Of a DNA stretch of 64,000 nucleotides, positions 7,224-15,014 are shown piece after piece. Source of the stretch: F23-B02 sp963625685 (GTDB taxonomy: Bacteria; Bacillota; Clostridia; Oscillospirales; Oscillospiraceae); the NCBI GenBank assembly GCA_963625685.1, contig CAVFTR010000001.1, forward strand, positions 310,001 through 374,000, given 5' to 3'. Made by a program: the position numbers and the translations under genes. A model generated the notes under the pieces. It saw nothing but the letters and a program-made list of their open reading frames with translations, searched no databases and had not been told where the DNA came from. Every line of letters begins with the position of its first letter. Position 1 is the first letter of the stretch.

Positions 7224-8267
7224 TTATATATCCAGCTCCTGCTGTCCGGCCTGTTGGATGCCGAGATGCTCGTAGGTTTTGCGCGTTACGCAGCGGCCGC
7301 GCGGGGTGCGGGTAAGAAAGCCCTGCTGAAGAAGATACGGCTCGTACACGTCCTCAAGTGTAACGGAGTCCTCGTTTATGGTCGCCGCAAGCGTCTCCAG
7401 TCCGACCGGTCCGCCGTTATAAAACTCGATTATGCTGCGCAGCATCCTTCTGTCGAGAGCGTCCAGCCCGCTCTTGTCGACCTCGAGCCGCGACAGTGCC
7501 ATATCGGCGACGTCTTTTGTTATAACGCCGTCTGCCCTGACCTGTGCAAAATCGCGCACGCGGCGCAGCATCCTGTTTGCTATACGCGGCGTTCCGCGCG
7601 AGCGCGACGCTATCTCGACGGCGCCTCCCCTTTCGATATCTATGCCAAGAATATCGGCGGAGCGCTCGACTATGCGTCTGAGCTCGTCGACGGTGTACAG
7701 CTCGAGCCTGAGAGTAACGCCGAAGCGGTCGCGCAGAGGCGCTGTGAGCTGACCCGAGCGCGTCGTCGCCCCGATGAGCGTAAATCTCGGCAGCTCAAGG
7801 TGCAGCGAATTTGCCGACGGGCCCTTGCCGAGGATGATATCTATGGCGTAATCCTCCATCGCGGGATAGAGTATCTCCTCATAGGCGCGGTTGAGCCTGT
7901 GTATCTCATCGACAAAAAGGATGTCGCCCTCGTTGAGATTTGTGAGCATCGCAACAAGATCTCCCGGCTTTTCAATTGCGGGGCCGGAGGTTATTCGCAT
8001 GCTTACGCCCATCTCGTTTGCGATGACCGCGGCGAGCGTAGTCTTGCCCAGACCCGGAGGGCCGTGCAGCAGGACATGGTCGAGCGGCTCTTTTCGCAGG
8101 CGCGCAGCGTCGATGAAGACGCTGAGGTTGTCCTTGGCCTTCTCCTGTCCGATATATTCGTTTATCGTTCTCGGTCTGAGGCTCCCCTCGCCCGCATCCT
8201 CCGGCAGCACCGAGGAGCTTGTCACAACGGGAGTTTCCTCCAGGCCTTCCGAAAAGTTTATACTCAT
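7224..8267 (-). CDS. ruvB: Holliday junction branch migration helicase RuvB
   Basis: AAA+ motor of the RuvAB complex. Its 347 residues show RPRTINEYIGQEKAK (32-46), Walker A GPPGLGKTTLA near 69-79, Walker B ILFVDEIHRL near 115, sensor motif GATTRSGQLTAPLRDRFG, and the C-terminal winged helix ending TPRGRCVTRKTYEHLG. GAGGGG lies about 8 nt before the ATG. It is 12 bp after ruvA, as the last gene of ruvC-ruvA-ruvB. Confidence 0.98.
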   Translation of the reverse strand: MSINFSEGLEETPVVTSSSVLPEDAGEGSLRPRTINEYIGQEKAKDNLSVFIDAARLRKEPLDHVLLHGPPGLGKTTLAAVIANEMGVSMRITSGPAIEKPGDLVAMLTNLNEGDILFVDEIHRLNRAYEEILYPAMEDYAIDIILGKGPSANSLHLELPRFTLIGATTRSGQLTAPLRDRFGVTLRLELYTVDELRRIVERSADILGIDIERGGAVEIASRSRGTPRIANRMLRRVRDFAQVRADGVITKDVADMALSRLEVDKSGLDALDRRMLRSIIEFYNGGPVGLETLAATINEDSVTLEDVYEPYLLQQGFLTRTPRGRCVTRKTYEHLGIQQAGQQELDI

Positions 8268-8279
8268 TTATTGACCCCT

Positions 8280-8882
8280 CTACATAAGGTTTTTCAGCGC
8301 AGCCCTGACTATCTGCTCTGTTTCCATGCCGCTCACGTCAAGGCCCTTGAGCGCGGCGTTTATCTCGGCCGTGCCGTAGCCGAGCACCGTCAGCGCGGCG
8401 ACGGCGTCGCTTCTGTTCCTGCCTCCGGCCGCTGTCTGCGTCATGACTGCCGGCATCTCGGTGACGGGCGCGTCGGCCATGCCCTTGGCAAGCTTGTCCT
8501 TGAGCTCCAAAATGACGCGCTGAGCTATCTTTTTTCCGACTCCCTGAGCCGCGCTTATCGCCTTATCGTCGCTGTTCATCACAGCGAGCGCGAGCCCCTC
8601 GGGCGTCACGGCGCACAGTATCGCCTGCGCGGCCTTCGGGCCGACACCGGATACAGACAGCAGCATTTCAAAGCAGCGCTTCTCGCTGAGCGTGGCAAAG
8701 CCGTAAAGCTCAAAGCTGTCCTCCTTTATGCACTCTGATATATATAGCTTCGCCTTTTCGTTGAGCCTGATCCTCGACAGCGTATTTGACGTCGTATTGA
8801 CGGCATAGCCCACGCCTCCGCAGTCAATGACCGCAAGGTTCAGCTCGATGTCCGAGACCACTCCGTTTAAATGGTAGAACAC
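8280..8882 (-). CDS. ruvA: Holliday junction DNA helicase subunit RuvA
   Basis: Binds four-way junctions and loads RuvB. With the GTG start at 8882 the protein is 200 residues, the usual length. It starts with the OB domain (FYHLNG, DCGGVGY) and has helix-hairpin-helix motifs (SVSGVGPKAAQ, AAQGVGKKIAQRV) and a C-terminal RuvB-binding domain (AALTVLGYG). A longer frame reaches 8936 but would add an 18-residue non-RuvA extension. The GTG start overlaps the ruvC end by 16 bases and follows AAGGA. Confidence 0.95.
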   Translation of the reverse strand: MFYHLNGVVSDIELNLAVIDCGGVGYAVNTTSNTLSRIRLNEKAKLYISECIKEDSFELYGFATLSEKRCFEMLLSVSGVGPKAAQAILCAVTPEGLALAVMNSDDKAISAAQGVGKKIAQRVILELKDKLAKGMADAPVTEMPAVMTQTAAGGRNRSDAVAALTVLGYGTAEINAALKGLDVSGMETEQIVRAALKNLM

Positions 8883-9388
8883 AGTCCTTCTTCTTCCTTT
8901 CGGCTCAGTAATGAGGTGCTGCTGCGCGCATGGCATATGGCCAGCGCCACAGCGTCGGCAGCGTCATCGGGCTTGGGGGCAGCCGGAAGGCCCAGTATGC
9001 GTCTGACCATTTCGATGACCTGATTTTTTTCGGCCCTGCCGTAGCCGACGACGGCCTGCTTCACCTGGAGCGGAGTGTACTCAAACACTCTGACGCCCGC
9101 GCGGTAGGCCGCCAGCAGTATTACCCCGCGGGCGTGCGCCACGGATATGCCCGTCGTGATATTCGTGTTGAAAAAAAGCTCCTCTATCGACATCACATCG
9201 GGCGAGAACGTGCTTATGAGCTCGTTCATATCTCCGAATATCCTGTCGAGCCTGCTTGAAAGCGAGGTATGCGCCGGAGTGCTTATAACGCCGCAGGTCA
9301 CGAGCTTTATTTTGCTCTTGTCCGTATCCACGACCGAAAAGCCGACCGTGGCAAGCCCGGGGTCGATACCCAAGATACGCATATTCAT
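8867..9388 (-). CDS. ruvC: Holliday junction resolvase RuvC
   Basis: Endonuclease that cuts Holliday junctions symmetrically. The acidic active site is visible: Asp in ILGIDPG, Glu in SIEELFF, and the Asp pair in PDDAADAVALA. Length is 173 residues. Three close starts exist (GTG 9391, ATG 9388, ATG 9382); AGGA favours ATG 9388. First gene of the ruvCAB operon, with its own promoter. Confidence 0.97.
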   Translation of the reverse strand: MNMRILGIDPGLATVGFSVVDTDKSKIKLVTCGVISTPAHTSLSSRLDRIFGDMNELISTFSPDVMSIEELFFNTNITTGISVAHARGVILLAAYRAGVRVFEYTPLQVKQAVVGYGRAEKNQVIEMVRRILGLPAAPKPDDAADAVALAICHARSSTSLLSRKEEEGLCSTI

Positions 9389-9404
9389 CACATCCTGAAT
9401 ATCA

Positions 9405-9433
9405 ATTTTAACACAGCGCGCTTTTTATTACAA
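9405..9433 (-). promoter_or_regulatory. Promoter of ruvCAB
   Basis: Minus strand: TTGTAA (9428-9433), 17-bp spacer, TAAAAT (9405-9410) with an upstream TGT (extended -10). No SOS box was recognised nearby. Confidence 0.65.
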
Positions 9434-9484
9434 CAAAAACGTAAGCGCCGGCTCCTGCGATTTGTAAAATTTCTTCAACACGGC

Positions 9485-9513
9485 TTGTCATATGAGAAGC
9501 AAAGATTTATAAT
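9485..9513 (+). promoter_or_regulatory. Sigma-A-type promoter of the ATP-grasp/LRR gene
   Basis: TTGTCA (9485-9490), 17-bp spacer, TATAAT (9508-9513). Confidence 0.7.
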
Positions 9514-9542
9514 TCAGTCAGCATCTGTATTTGGAGGATAGC

Positions 9543-11186
9543 ATGAAAAATTCCGTCAAGGATAAAATATTGAGCCGCATGTTCGACATTCTGTGGAAAA
9601 GCCGCCGCGCTGATCTTGAGCGGGCCGTGTCTGCGGCAAAGTCCGGGGAAAGGCGAAGCGTGAAGTCCGCCGCGCTGAAAAAATGGTTCAGAGAAATGAC
9701 CGGACAGACGAAGGAGCTCACGGATAAGCAGCTTGAAGAACTCAAAAGCGTCTGGGGCGATATATGGGACACTGGGCTCGTCGATCCGCTCTGGGTACAG
9801 GTCTACAGCGATAAGACGGGCGTCTACAGCCCCGAATACGTAGGCAGCGATATACACTACTACAATGTCGAGTGGAGCAGGATAGATCACGACTATCTGC
9901 GCGCATTCCTCGACAAGAACTATATGGACGTGCTCCTCCCATGCGTAAAGCATCCGACAACGCTCATAAGGAAGATACACGGGCAGTATCTTGACCCCGG
10001 CTTTGAGCCGATAAGCAAAGCTCAGGCCGTCGATAAGCTCTTTGAAAATCTCGATCCGGGCGTTGTTGTCAAGATAAGCCGCGCAAGCAGCGGCGGAAAA
10101 GGCGTGCGTTTTCTCGGCACGGGCAGCACGAAGGACGATATATCCGCCGCGCTCGATATCGACCCTGACGTTGCCGTTCAGCTCGTGATGCGGCAGCATC
10201 CCGAAATGGCAAAAATGAACGCGTCCTCGGTAAACACCATCCGCATCATCTGCATAATACTCGACGGCGAGTCTATTCCTCTGTCCGCCGTCGTCAGGAT
10301 CGGCAACAGCGGAAGCCGTGTCGATAATTTCAGCAGCGGCGGAGTAGGCTGCGGGGTAAGGCCCGACGGGCATCTTAACGACTGCGGCTATACGCAGAGG
10401 GGCGAGCGCTATGACGTGCACCCCAACGGCTTTGTTTTCAGCGAGGGCTTTGTGCCCAATTTTGGCAAGGCTCTTGAGGCCGTCAAGCGCTGCCACATGC
10501 ATGTTCCGATGTTCGGCGTCGCCTCGTGGGACATAGCGATCGATACCGACGGCGAGCCGGTGCTCATTGAATACAACGTCGGCGGCGCGGGTATAGATAT
10601 CCACCAGTACAACAACGGCCCGCTTTACGGAAAATACCGCGAACGCATAATCGCAGACGCGTTTAAAAACTATGCAAAGCGAGGAGCAACGCTTGACTTC
10701 AACTACTCCATAGCGCACGGCAAGGCAGCTATCTCCAACGGAAGCGGCTGCGTTCACGAGCTTGTCATCCCCTCTTCCCTTGAGGACTTCCCCGTCAGGC
10801 GCATAGGTGAAGGCGCGTTTAAAAACAGCAAAAGGCTCGAGAGGATGACGGTCGAGGCTGAGCTGGACGAGATAGGATACCTCGCATTTTATAACTGCGC
10901 GAAGCTCAGGCGCATAGAGTTCAAAAGGCCCGTTGAAACGATCGCTCGCTCCGCGTTCAACAGATGCACGGCGCTTGAAAGCGTAACGATACCCGACGGC
11001 TGCAAAAGGATATGCACATACGCCTTCAGGACCTGCAAAAGCCTGCGGCAGATATATATTCCCGACTCTGTCGAGACCATTGAGCCGGACGCATTCCTGG
11101 AAGCTCCCGGGGTCGTTATCCGCTGCAAAAGGGGCAGCGCCGCGGAGCGCTACGCGATAGAAAACAGCATCAAATACCGCAATTGA
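9543..11186 (+). CDS. Sugar-transfer-type ATP-grasp protein fused to BspA-like leucine-rich repeats
   Basis: 547 residues in two parts. Residues about 80-375 resemble the sugar-transfer-associated ATP-grasp family: a Gly-rich loop (SRASSGGKGVRFLG), the motif SSVNTIRI, SRVDNFSSGGVGCGV, and the metal-binding strand WDIAIDTDGEPVLIEYN. Residues about 395-545 carry BspA/LRR_5 repeats (IGEGAFKNSKRLERM, IGYLAFYNCAKLRRI, IARSAFNRCTALESV, ICTYAFRTCKSLRQI). There is no signal peptide or membrane segment, so it is probably cytoplasmic. GGAGG lies 5 nt before the ATG at 9543; a TTG 12 bp upstream overlaps that SD and is less likely. ATP-grasp enzymes ligate a carboxylate to an amine or other nucleophile; the substrate here is unknown. 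It stands alone, away from any capsule locus. The LRR may serve protein binding (inference). Confidence 0.8.
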   Translation: MKNSVKDKILSRMFDILWKSRRADLERAVSAAKSGERRSVKSAALKKWFREMTGQTKELTDKQLEELKSVWGDIWDTGLVDPLWVQVYSDKTGVYSPEYVGSDIHYYNVEWSRIDHDYLRAFLDKNYMDVLLPCVKHPTTLIRKIHGQYLDPGFEPISKAQAVDKLFENLDPGVVVKISRASSGGKGVRFLGTGSTKDDISAALDIDPDVAVQLVMRQHPEMAKMNASSVNTIRIICIILDGESIPLSAVVRIGNSGSRVDNFSSGGVGCGVRPDGHLNDCGYTQRGERYDVHPNGFVFSEGFVPNFGKALEAVKRCHMHVPMFGVASWDIAIDTDGEPVLIEYNVGGAGIDIHQYNNGPLYGKYRERIIADAFKNYAKRGATLDFNYSIAHGKAAISNGSGCVHELVIPSSLEDFPVRRIGEGAFKNSKRLERMTVEAELDEIGYLAFYNCAKLRRIEFKRPVETIARSAFNRCTALESVTIPDGCKRICTYAFRTCKSLRQIYIPDSVETIEPDAFLEAPGVVIRCKRGSAAERYAIENSIKYRN

Positions 11187-11198
11187 ATACAGGCATGT

Positions 11199-11237
11199 AA
11201 AAAGCTGCTGTGCTCTTTTTTGGCACAGCAGCTTTTA
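11199..11237. terminator. Bidirectional terminator between convergent genes
   Basis: AAAAAGCTGCTGTGC (11199-11213) pairs with GCACAGCAGCTTTTA (11223-11237), with a T-rich loop and T-tracts on both sides. It serves the ATP-grasp gene and xerD. Confidence 0.9.
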
Positions 11238-12140
11238 TTATCCGTTATGAGCTCTCGGGTGGGCCTTATTGTACACATCCTTGAGCTGCTTTTTTACGAG
11301 CTGAGAATATATCTGAGTGGATGATATGTCCGAATGTCCGAGCATCTCCTGTATCGAGTGCAGATCGGCGCCGTTTTCAAGCAGGTGCGCCGCGAAGGAA
11401 TGACGCAGCGTGTGCGGCGTTATCGTCTTTTCGATATGCGCCTTCTGCTGATAGGACTTTATGATCTTCCAAAAGCCCTGGCGCGACATCCTCTCGCCGC
11501 TGACATTCACAAACAGCGCCTGCTCTGTAGGCAGCGCTATCATCTGCGGGCGGACAAACTCTATATATTCGTTAAGAGCCTTGACGGCCGTGGAATACAG
11601 CGGTATAAGACGCTCCTTATCCGTATTAGGAGCGCATCTGACGACTCCGGCCGAGGTATTGACGTCGCTGATGTTGAGCGCTATGAGCTCGCTCACTCTG
11701 ATGCCCGTTGCATACAGAAGCTCGAGCATGGCCCTGTCGCGGTAGCCCTTGGCATCCGTGCAGGAGGGCTGCTCAAGCAGGAGGTCGACCTCCTTGCTCG
11801 TGAGTATCTGCGGAAGCTTATGCTGATTTTTCTCCGGCGTGAGCTTTCCGGTAGGATTAACGGCCGCATAGCCGCCGTCGCAAAGCACGCCGTACATGCA
11901 CTTGAGAGAAGCTATGGCTCTCGACACGGTGGCGACGGATTTGCCGTTGCCCTTGAGCCAGTCTATGTATTCGCCAAGCTCTTCCTCTGTCGCCGAGGCA
12001 ATGTTGTCCGATGAATGTGTATCCATATAATCACCGAACTGGCGCACATCGCGCATATAGGAGCTGAGGGTATTTTGGGAGCACTTCTTTACCTCGGTAA
12101 GATATCTGTTGAAAACTTCGAGGCACTCAGAATTAAGCAT
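11238..12140 (-). CDS. xerD: Tyrosine recombinase XerD
   Basis: Site-specific recombinase for chromosome dimer resolution. With the ATG at 12140 it is 300 residues, the family length. The catalytic set is Arg in ATGIRVSEL, Lys in the beta-hairpin (NTDKERLIPL), HTLRHSFAAHLL, LGHSDISSTQIY with the Tyr nucleophile. The N-terminal SAM-like domain spans about 1-90. GGGGG lies 7 nt before the ATG; an upstream extension of 16 codons lacks an SD. It follows a small membrane gene by 23 bp, the position taken by spoIIM in some Firmicutes. Confidence 0.93.
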   Translation of the reverse strand: MLNSECLEVFNRYLTEVKKCSQNTLSSYMRDVRQFGDYMDTHSSDNIASATEEELGEYIDWLKGNGKSVATVSRAIASLKCMYGVLCDGGYAAVNPTGKLTPEKNQHKLPQILTSKEVDLLLEQPSCTDAKGYRDRAMLELLYATGIRVSELIALNISDVNTSAGVVRCAPNTDKERLIPLYSTAVKALNEYIEFVRPQMIALPTEQALFVNVSGERMSRQGFWKIIKSYQQKAHIEKTITPHTLRHSFAAHLLENGADLHSIQEMLGHSDISSTQIYSQLVKKQLKDVYNKAHPRAHNG

Positions 12141-12163
12141 CCGGCAACCCCCTTTCCTTTGTA

Positions 12164-12685
12164 TTACAGAATCAAAGCCGCAGCGCACGCCAGCGCGGCA
12201 GAAACAAGCGCGGCTGATAGGCCGCAGAGCAGATCAAGCTCGTATCGCAGCCTGCGATCGGAGCGGATAAGGCTCCTGAGTTTGGGCGACAGCGTAAAGA
12301 CCCGCTCTGATATATACGCGCTGCACGCCGAAAACGCAAATATCGCGGCGGCAAGCGCAAAATAATCGTCCGAAAACAGCTTCAGCCCGGAATACAGATA
12401 CGAAAGGATCCCTGCCAAAGCGCCCGCAGCAGCCGAAAAAAGCACGGTCAGCACCCGGGACAGCGGCATTACGATAAACGCGCACTCAGCAAAAAGCAGC
12501 GCCGCAAGAGATATCCAGCCCAAGACCTCGGCCGGCCCGCCGATAGACATAATACCCGGAATAAACGTCTCTCCGAGCACTGCCGGGGCGGCGGCTCCGA
12601 GGGCAAAAGCTGCGGTCATGAGCATCAAAGCCCAGCCAAAATCAGGCTTAAAGCCGGTTTTTCTGCGCAAATCAGTATTATCCAT
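12164..12685 (-). CDS. Five-TM membrane protein upstream of xerD, possibly SpoIIM-like
   Basis: 173 residues with about five hydrophobic segments (near 19-38, 54-76, 80-100, 106-125 and 150-172). The GAGGAGG SD is strong. I do not recognise a signature. Its place 23 bp before xerD matches that of the sporulation gene spoIIM in Bacillus and several Clostridia, and size and topology are compatible, but this is a context argument only. No clear promoter was found in the AT-rich region upstream. Confidence 0.6.
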   Translation of the reverse strand: MDNTDLRRKTGFKPDFGWALMLMTAAFALGAAAPAVLGETFIPGIMSIGGPAEVLGWISLAALLFAECAFIVMPLSRVLTVLFSAAAGALAGILSYLYSGLKLFSDDYFALAAAIFAFSACSAYISERVFTLSPKLRSLIRSDRRLRYELDLLCGLSAALVSAALACAAALIL

Positions 12686-12983
12686 CAGTTCCTCCTCACA
12701 GCAAAAGTCAGCGGAGAATAACTCATGGATTTACATAATTACTGCGTACACACAATATAATACAATATTTCGATGTAATCAAGCGTTTTCTAAAAATAAT
12801 ATCAATTTTGTTAATTATGTCGATATATTATGTTAACTGTGTTATGTAAACCGCGTCACTCTCCGTCCGTTCAAAGCGCGCTACAGCAGGTTATTATCAC
12901 AAGATTTAGGCGCTGACATGTGTAATATTCACTACATATAGGTTATCATTTAAAATTATGTAAACCTGCTGCGCTATATACAA
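12686..12983. other. AT-rich 298-bp intergenic region with repeated TTATGTAAA motif
   Basis: No gene found. TTATGTAAACC occurs at 12842-12852 and 12956-12966, and its core occurs inverted at 12730-12738. CAGCAGGTT (12884-12892) and AACCTGCTG (12963-12971) are an inverted repeat about 70 bp apart. No confident promoter or terminator. Confidence 0.4.
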
Positions 12984-13403
12984 TCAGTTATATCGCCCTC
13001 TCTTTTTGCGGCTTTTATGAAAGCTTTTGTTACTTTTGCATAAAGTGATGCTTCCACCTGCAAGGCCGCCGGCCGCCGCTATCGCAAATATCCTGAGTAT
13101 TTTGAGCCAATCGACCTCTGTCGGATAAGCGAGCAGCGGCACGGCTGTCAAGACCGCGGCGTATATAAGGCCCGTTGCAAGGCCGTATAAGCCTCCTCTT
13201 CCCCGTCCCGCGCAGAACACGAGCGACGCCGTCAGGACGCTCAGCGCAACAGCCGCGCTAATTACGATATCCGCATGCTCCTGCGTGCATTTTCCGTTTT
13301 TTACGAGCAGGGCGTAGGCTCCGCACAGCACGGCCGTCAACGCGACGGCCAGTACGATCCCGCTCACCACCCTTCCCTTTTCTCTGTTCCTGCTTGCAGA
13401 CAT
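12984..13403 (-). CDS. TIGR04086-type membrane protein (YrzE-like)
   Basis: 139 residues with four hydrophobic segments (about 12-33, 47-64, 70-90 and 104-121) and a basic C-terminus (HKSRKKRGRYN). Size, topology and the position beside yajC-tgt-queA match the TIGR04086/YrzE family, of unknown function. The GGAGG SD, the T-tract and the ATG all lie in the 3' arm of the hairpin after yajC. Confidence 0.7.
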   Translation of the reverse strand: MSASRNREKGRVVSGIVLAVALTAVLCGAYALLVKNGKCTQEHADIVISAAVALSVLTASLVFCAGRGRGGLYGLATGLIYAAVLTAVPLLAYPTEVDWLKILRIFAIAAAGGLAGGSITLCKSNKSFHKSRKKRGRYN

Positions 13404-13461
13404 AAAAATACCTCCGGCACATGATGTTTGTACATCATATTTGTCCGAAGGTATTTTTATG
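13401..13461 (-). terminator. Terminator hairpin of yajC enclosing the next gene's SD and start codon
   Basis: Minus strand: CATAAAAATACCT-t-CGG pairs with CCG-g-AGGTATTTTTATG. ATGATGT/ACATCAT is nested inside around ACAA. The closing ATG is the start codon of the TIGR04086 gene and AGG is part of its SD. A TATGAT at the start of the inner stem could be a sigma-A -10 box but has no good -35. Confidence 0.8.
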
Positions 13462-13469
13462 AGCTCTTA

Positions 13470-13793
13470 TTATTTCTTTTCTTTTTCCTTTGCCTCAGCG
13501 GCCTCGGCTCTGGCATTGCTGCTGACTGCCCACTTCTTGAACTGGACGCGGACCTTGTCCTCGCCGGTCTCGATGGTGATATCGTCCTCGGTGACATGGA
13601 CTATCGTTCCCATGACACCGCCGATGGTGACTATCTGGTCACCGACAGTCAGTGCGCTGCGCATTTCTTCGATCTTCTTCTGCTTTTTCTTCTCGGGGCG
13701 GATCATGAAAAACCACATCAGGACGAAGAACAGGAGAAGGATAATGATCATGGAACTGGAGCTTCCTGCTCCGGCGGTCGTTGCTAAAAACAT
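13470..13793 (-). CDS. yajC: Preprotein translocase subunit YajC
   Basis: SecDF-associated single-span membrane protein of 107 residues. The TM segment is near 15-31, followed by the family motif MIRPEKKKQKKIEEM and LTVGDQIVTIGGVMGTI. The C-terminal tail is rich in Lys, Glu and Ala. AAGGAG lies 5 nt before the ATG. Its own promoter lies upstream, inside the gap after tgt, and a terminator-like hairpin follows. Confidence 0.95.
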   Translation of the reverse strand: MFLATTAGAGSSSSMIIILLLFFVLMWFFMIRPEKKKQKKIEEMRSALTVGDQIVTIGGVMGTIVHVTEDDITIETGEDKVRVQFKKWAVSSNARAEAAEAKEKEKK

Positions 13794-13838
13794 AATGTGC
13801 TCCTTATATAAATATTTTTCGCTTTAAGCATTTAGTTA

Positions 13839-13867
13839 ATTATACATATTTATTCGCGGCATTTCAA
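13839..13867 (-). promoter_or_regulatory. Sigma-A-type promoter of yajC
   Basis: Minus strand: TTGAAA (13862-13867), 17-bp spacer, TATAAT (13839-13844). Confidence 0.75.
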
Positions 13868-13872
13868 GAGTT

Positions 13873-15003
13873 TTATATCCTCGTATCCAACAATTTTGTA
13901 TATTTTCCTCTGAACTGTTCAAAACTGCCCTCATCGAGGCTAAGGCGTATCTTTTCCATGAGCTTATTATAAAAATACAGATTGTGCATGACCGCAAAGC
14001 GCATGGCGAGCATCTCGTTTGCCTTGAACAGATGCCGCACATAGGCCCTGCCGTATCGCCTGCATACCGGGCAGTCACATTCAGTATCGATGGGCAGCTC
14101 GTCGCGCATGTATTTTTCGTTTTTGATGTTTATTATCCCGCTCCAGGTGAACAGATGGCCATGCCTGCCGTTCCGAGCGGGCATCACGCAGTCGAAAAAG
14201 TCGACTCCTCGCGCCACGCCCTCTATGATGTTTCCCGGGGTCCCTACTCCCATGAGATATCTAGGCTTGTCCTTCGGCATATATTCCTCGACAGCCTGAA
14301 TGGTATCGTACATTTCCTGATGCGTTTCACCGACGGCAAGCCCGCCGATGGCGTAGCCGGGAAGCTCAAGCTCAGCTATCTTTTTCATATGCTCGATGCG
14401 TATATCGGCGAAGGTCGCGCCCTGATTTATGCCGAACAGCATCTGACCGGGGTTTACGGCGTCATCGCGGCTGTTATACTCGCTGAGCGCGGCCTTGCAG
14501 CGCTTGAGCCAGCGGTAGGTTCGCTCGCAGGAGCTTTCGACATAGTCTTTCGGAGACGGGATCTTTATGCACTCGTCAAAGGCCATGGCAATGTCCGAGC
14601 CGAGGTTTGCCTGGATGCTCATGCTCTCCTCGGGGCCCATGAATATGTGCCGTCCGTCGATGTGGGAGTTGAATTTTACGCCCTCCTCGCTTATCTTGCG
14701 CAGGCTTGCAAGCGAGAAAATCTGAAAGCCGCCGCTGTCGGTGAGTATGGGGCCTTCCCAGGTCATGAATTTATGCAGGCCGCCCATATCTCTCACGAGC
14801 TCATCGCCGGGGCGAAGGTGCAGATGATAGGTATTCGACAGCTCCACCTGACATCCGATGGTCTTAAGGTCCGCCGCCGACAGCGCGCCCTTTATCGCCG
14901 CGGCAGTGCCGACATTCATGAAAACGGGCGTCTGTACGGTTCCGTGAGGAGTTTCGAGCTCGCCTCTCCTGGCGCGCCCCTCCTGCTTTTTCAGCTTGTA
15001 CAT
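13873..15003 (-). CDS. tgt: Queuine/preQ1 tRNA-guanine transglycosylase Tgt
   Basis: Exchanges G34 of GUN-anticodon tRNAs for preQ1 in queuosine synthesis. 376 residues with LTDSGGFQIFSL (catalytic Asp region), GGLAVGE, VGTPGNIIEGV, the nucleophile region DCVMPARNGRHGHLFT, and the zinc site CDCPVCRRY plus a later His. It starts 11 bp after queA with a GGGGAGGGGA SD, as the second gene of a queA-tgt unit. gluQ in this window acts later on the same modification. Confidence 0.97.
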   Translation of the reverse strand: MYKLKKQEGRARRGELETPHGTVQTPVFMNVGTAAAIKGALSAADLKTIGCQVELSNTYHLHLRPGDELVRDMGGLHKFMTWEGPILTDSGGFQIFSLASLRKISEEGVKFNSHIDGRHIFMGPEESMSIQANLGSDIAMAFDECIKIPSPKDYVESSCERTYRWLKRCKAALSEYNSRDDAVNPGQMLFGINQGATFADIRIEHMKKIAELELPGYAIGGLAVGETHQEMYDTIQAVEEYMPKDKPRYLMGVGTPGNIIEGVARGVDFFDCVMPARNGRHGHLFTWSGIINIKNEKYMRDELPIDTECDCPVCRRYGRAYVRHLFKANEMLAMRFAVMHNLYFYNKLMEKIRLSLDEGSFEQFRGKYTKLLDTRI

Positions 15004-15014
15004 AGTCCCCTCCC

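Noticed and set aside
9507..10757. 416-codon minus-strand frame across the ATP-grasp gene
   Set aside because: Shadow frame. The plus-strand gene has promoter, SD and domain motifs.
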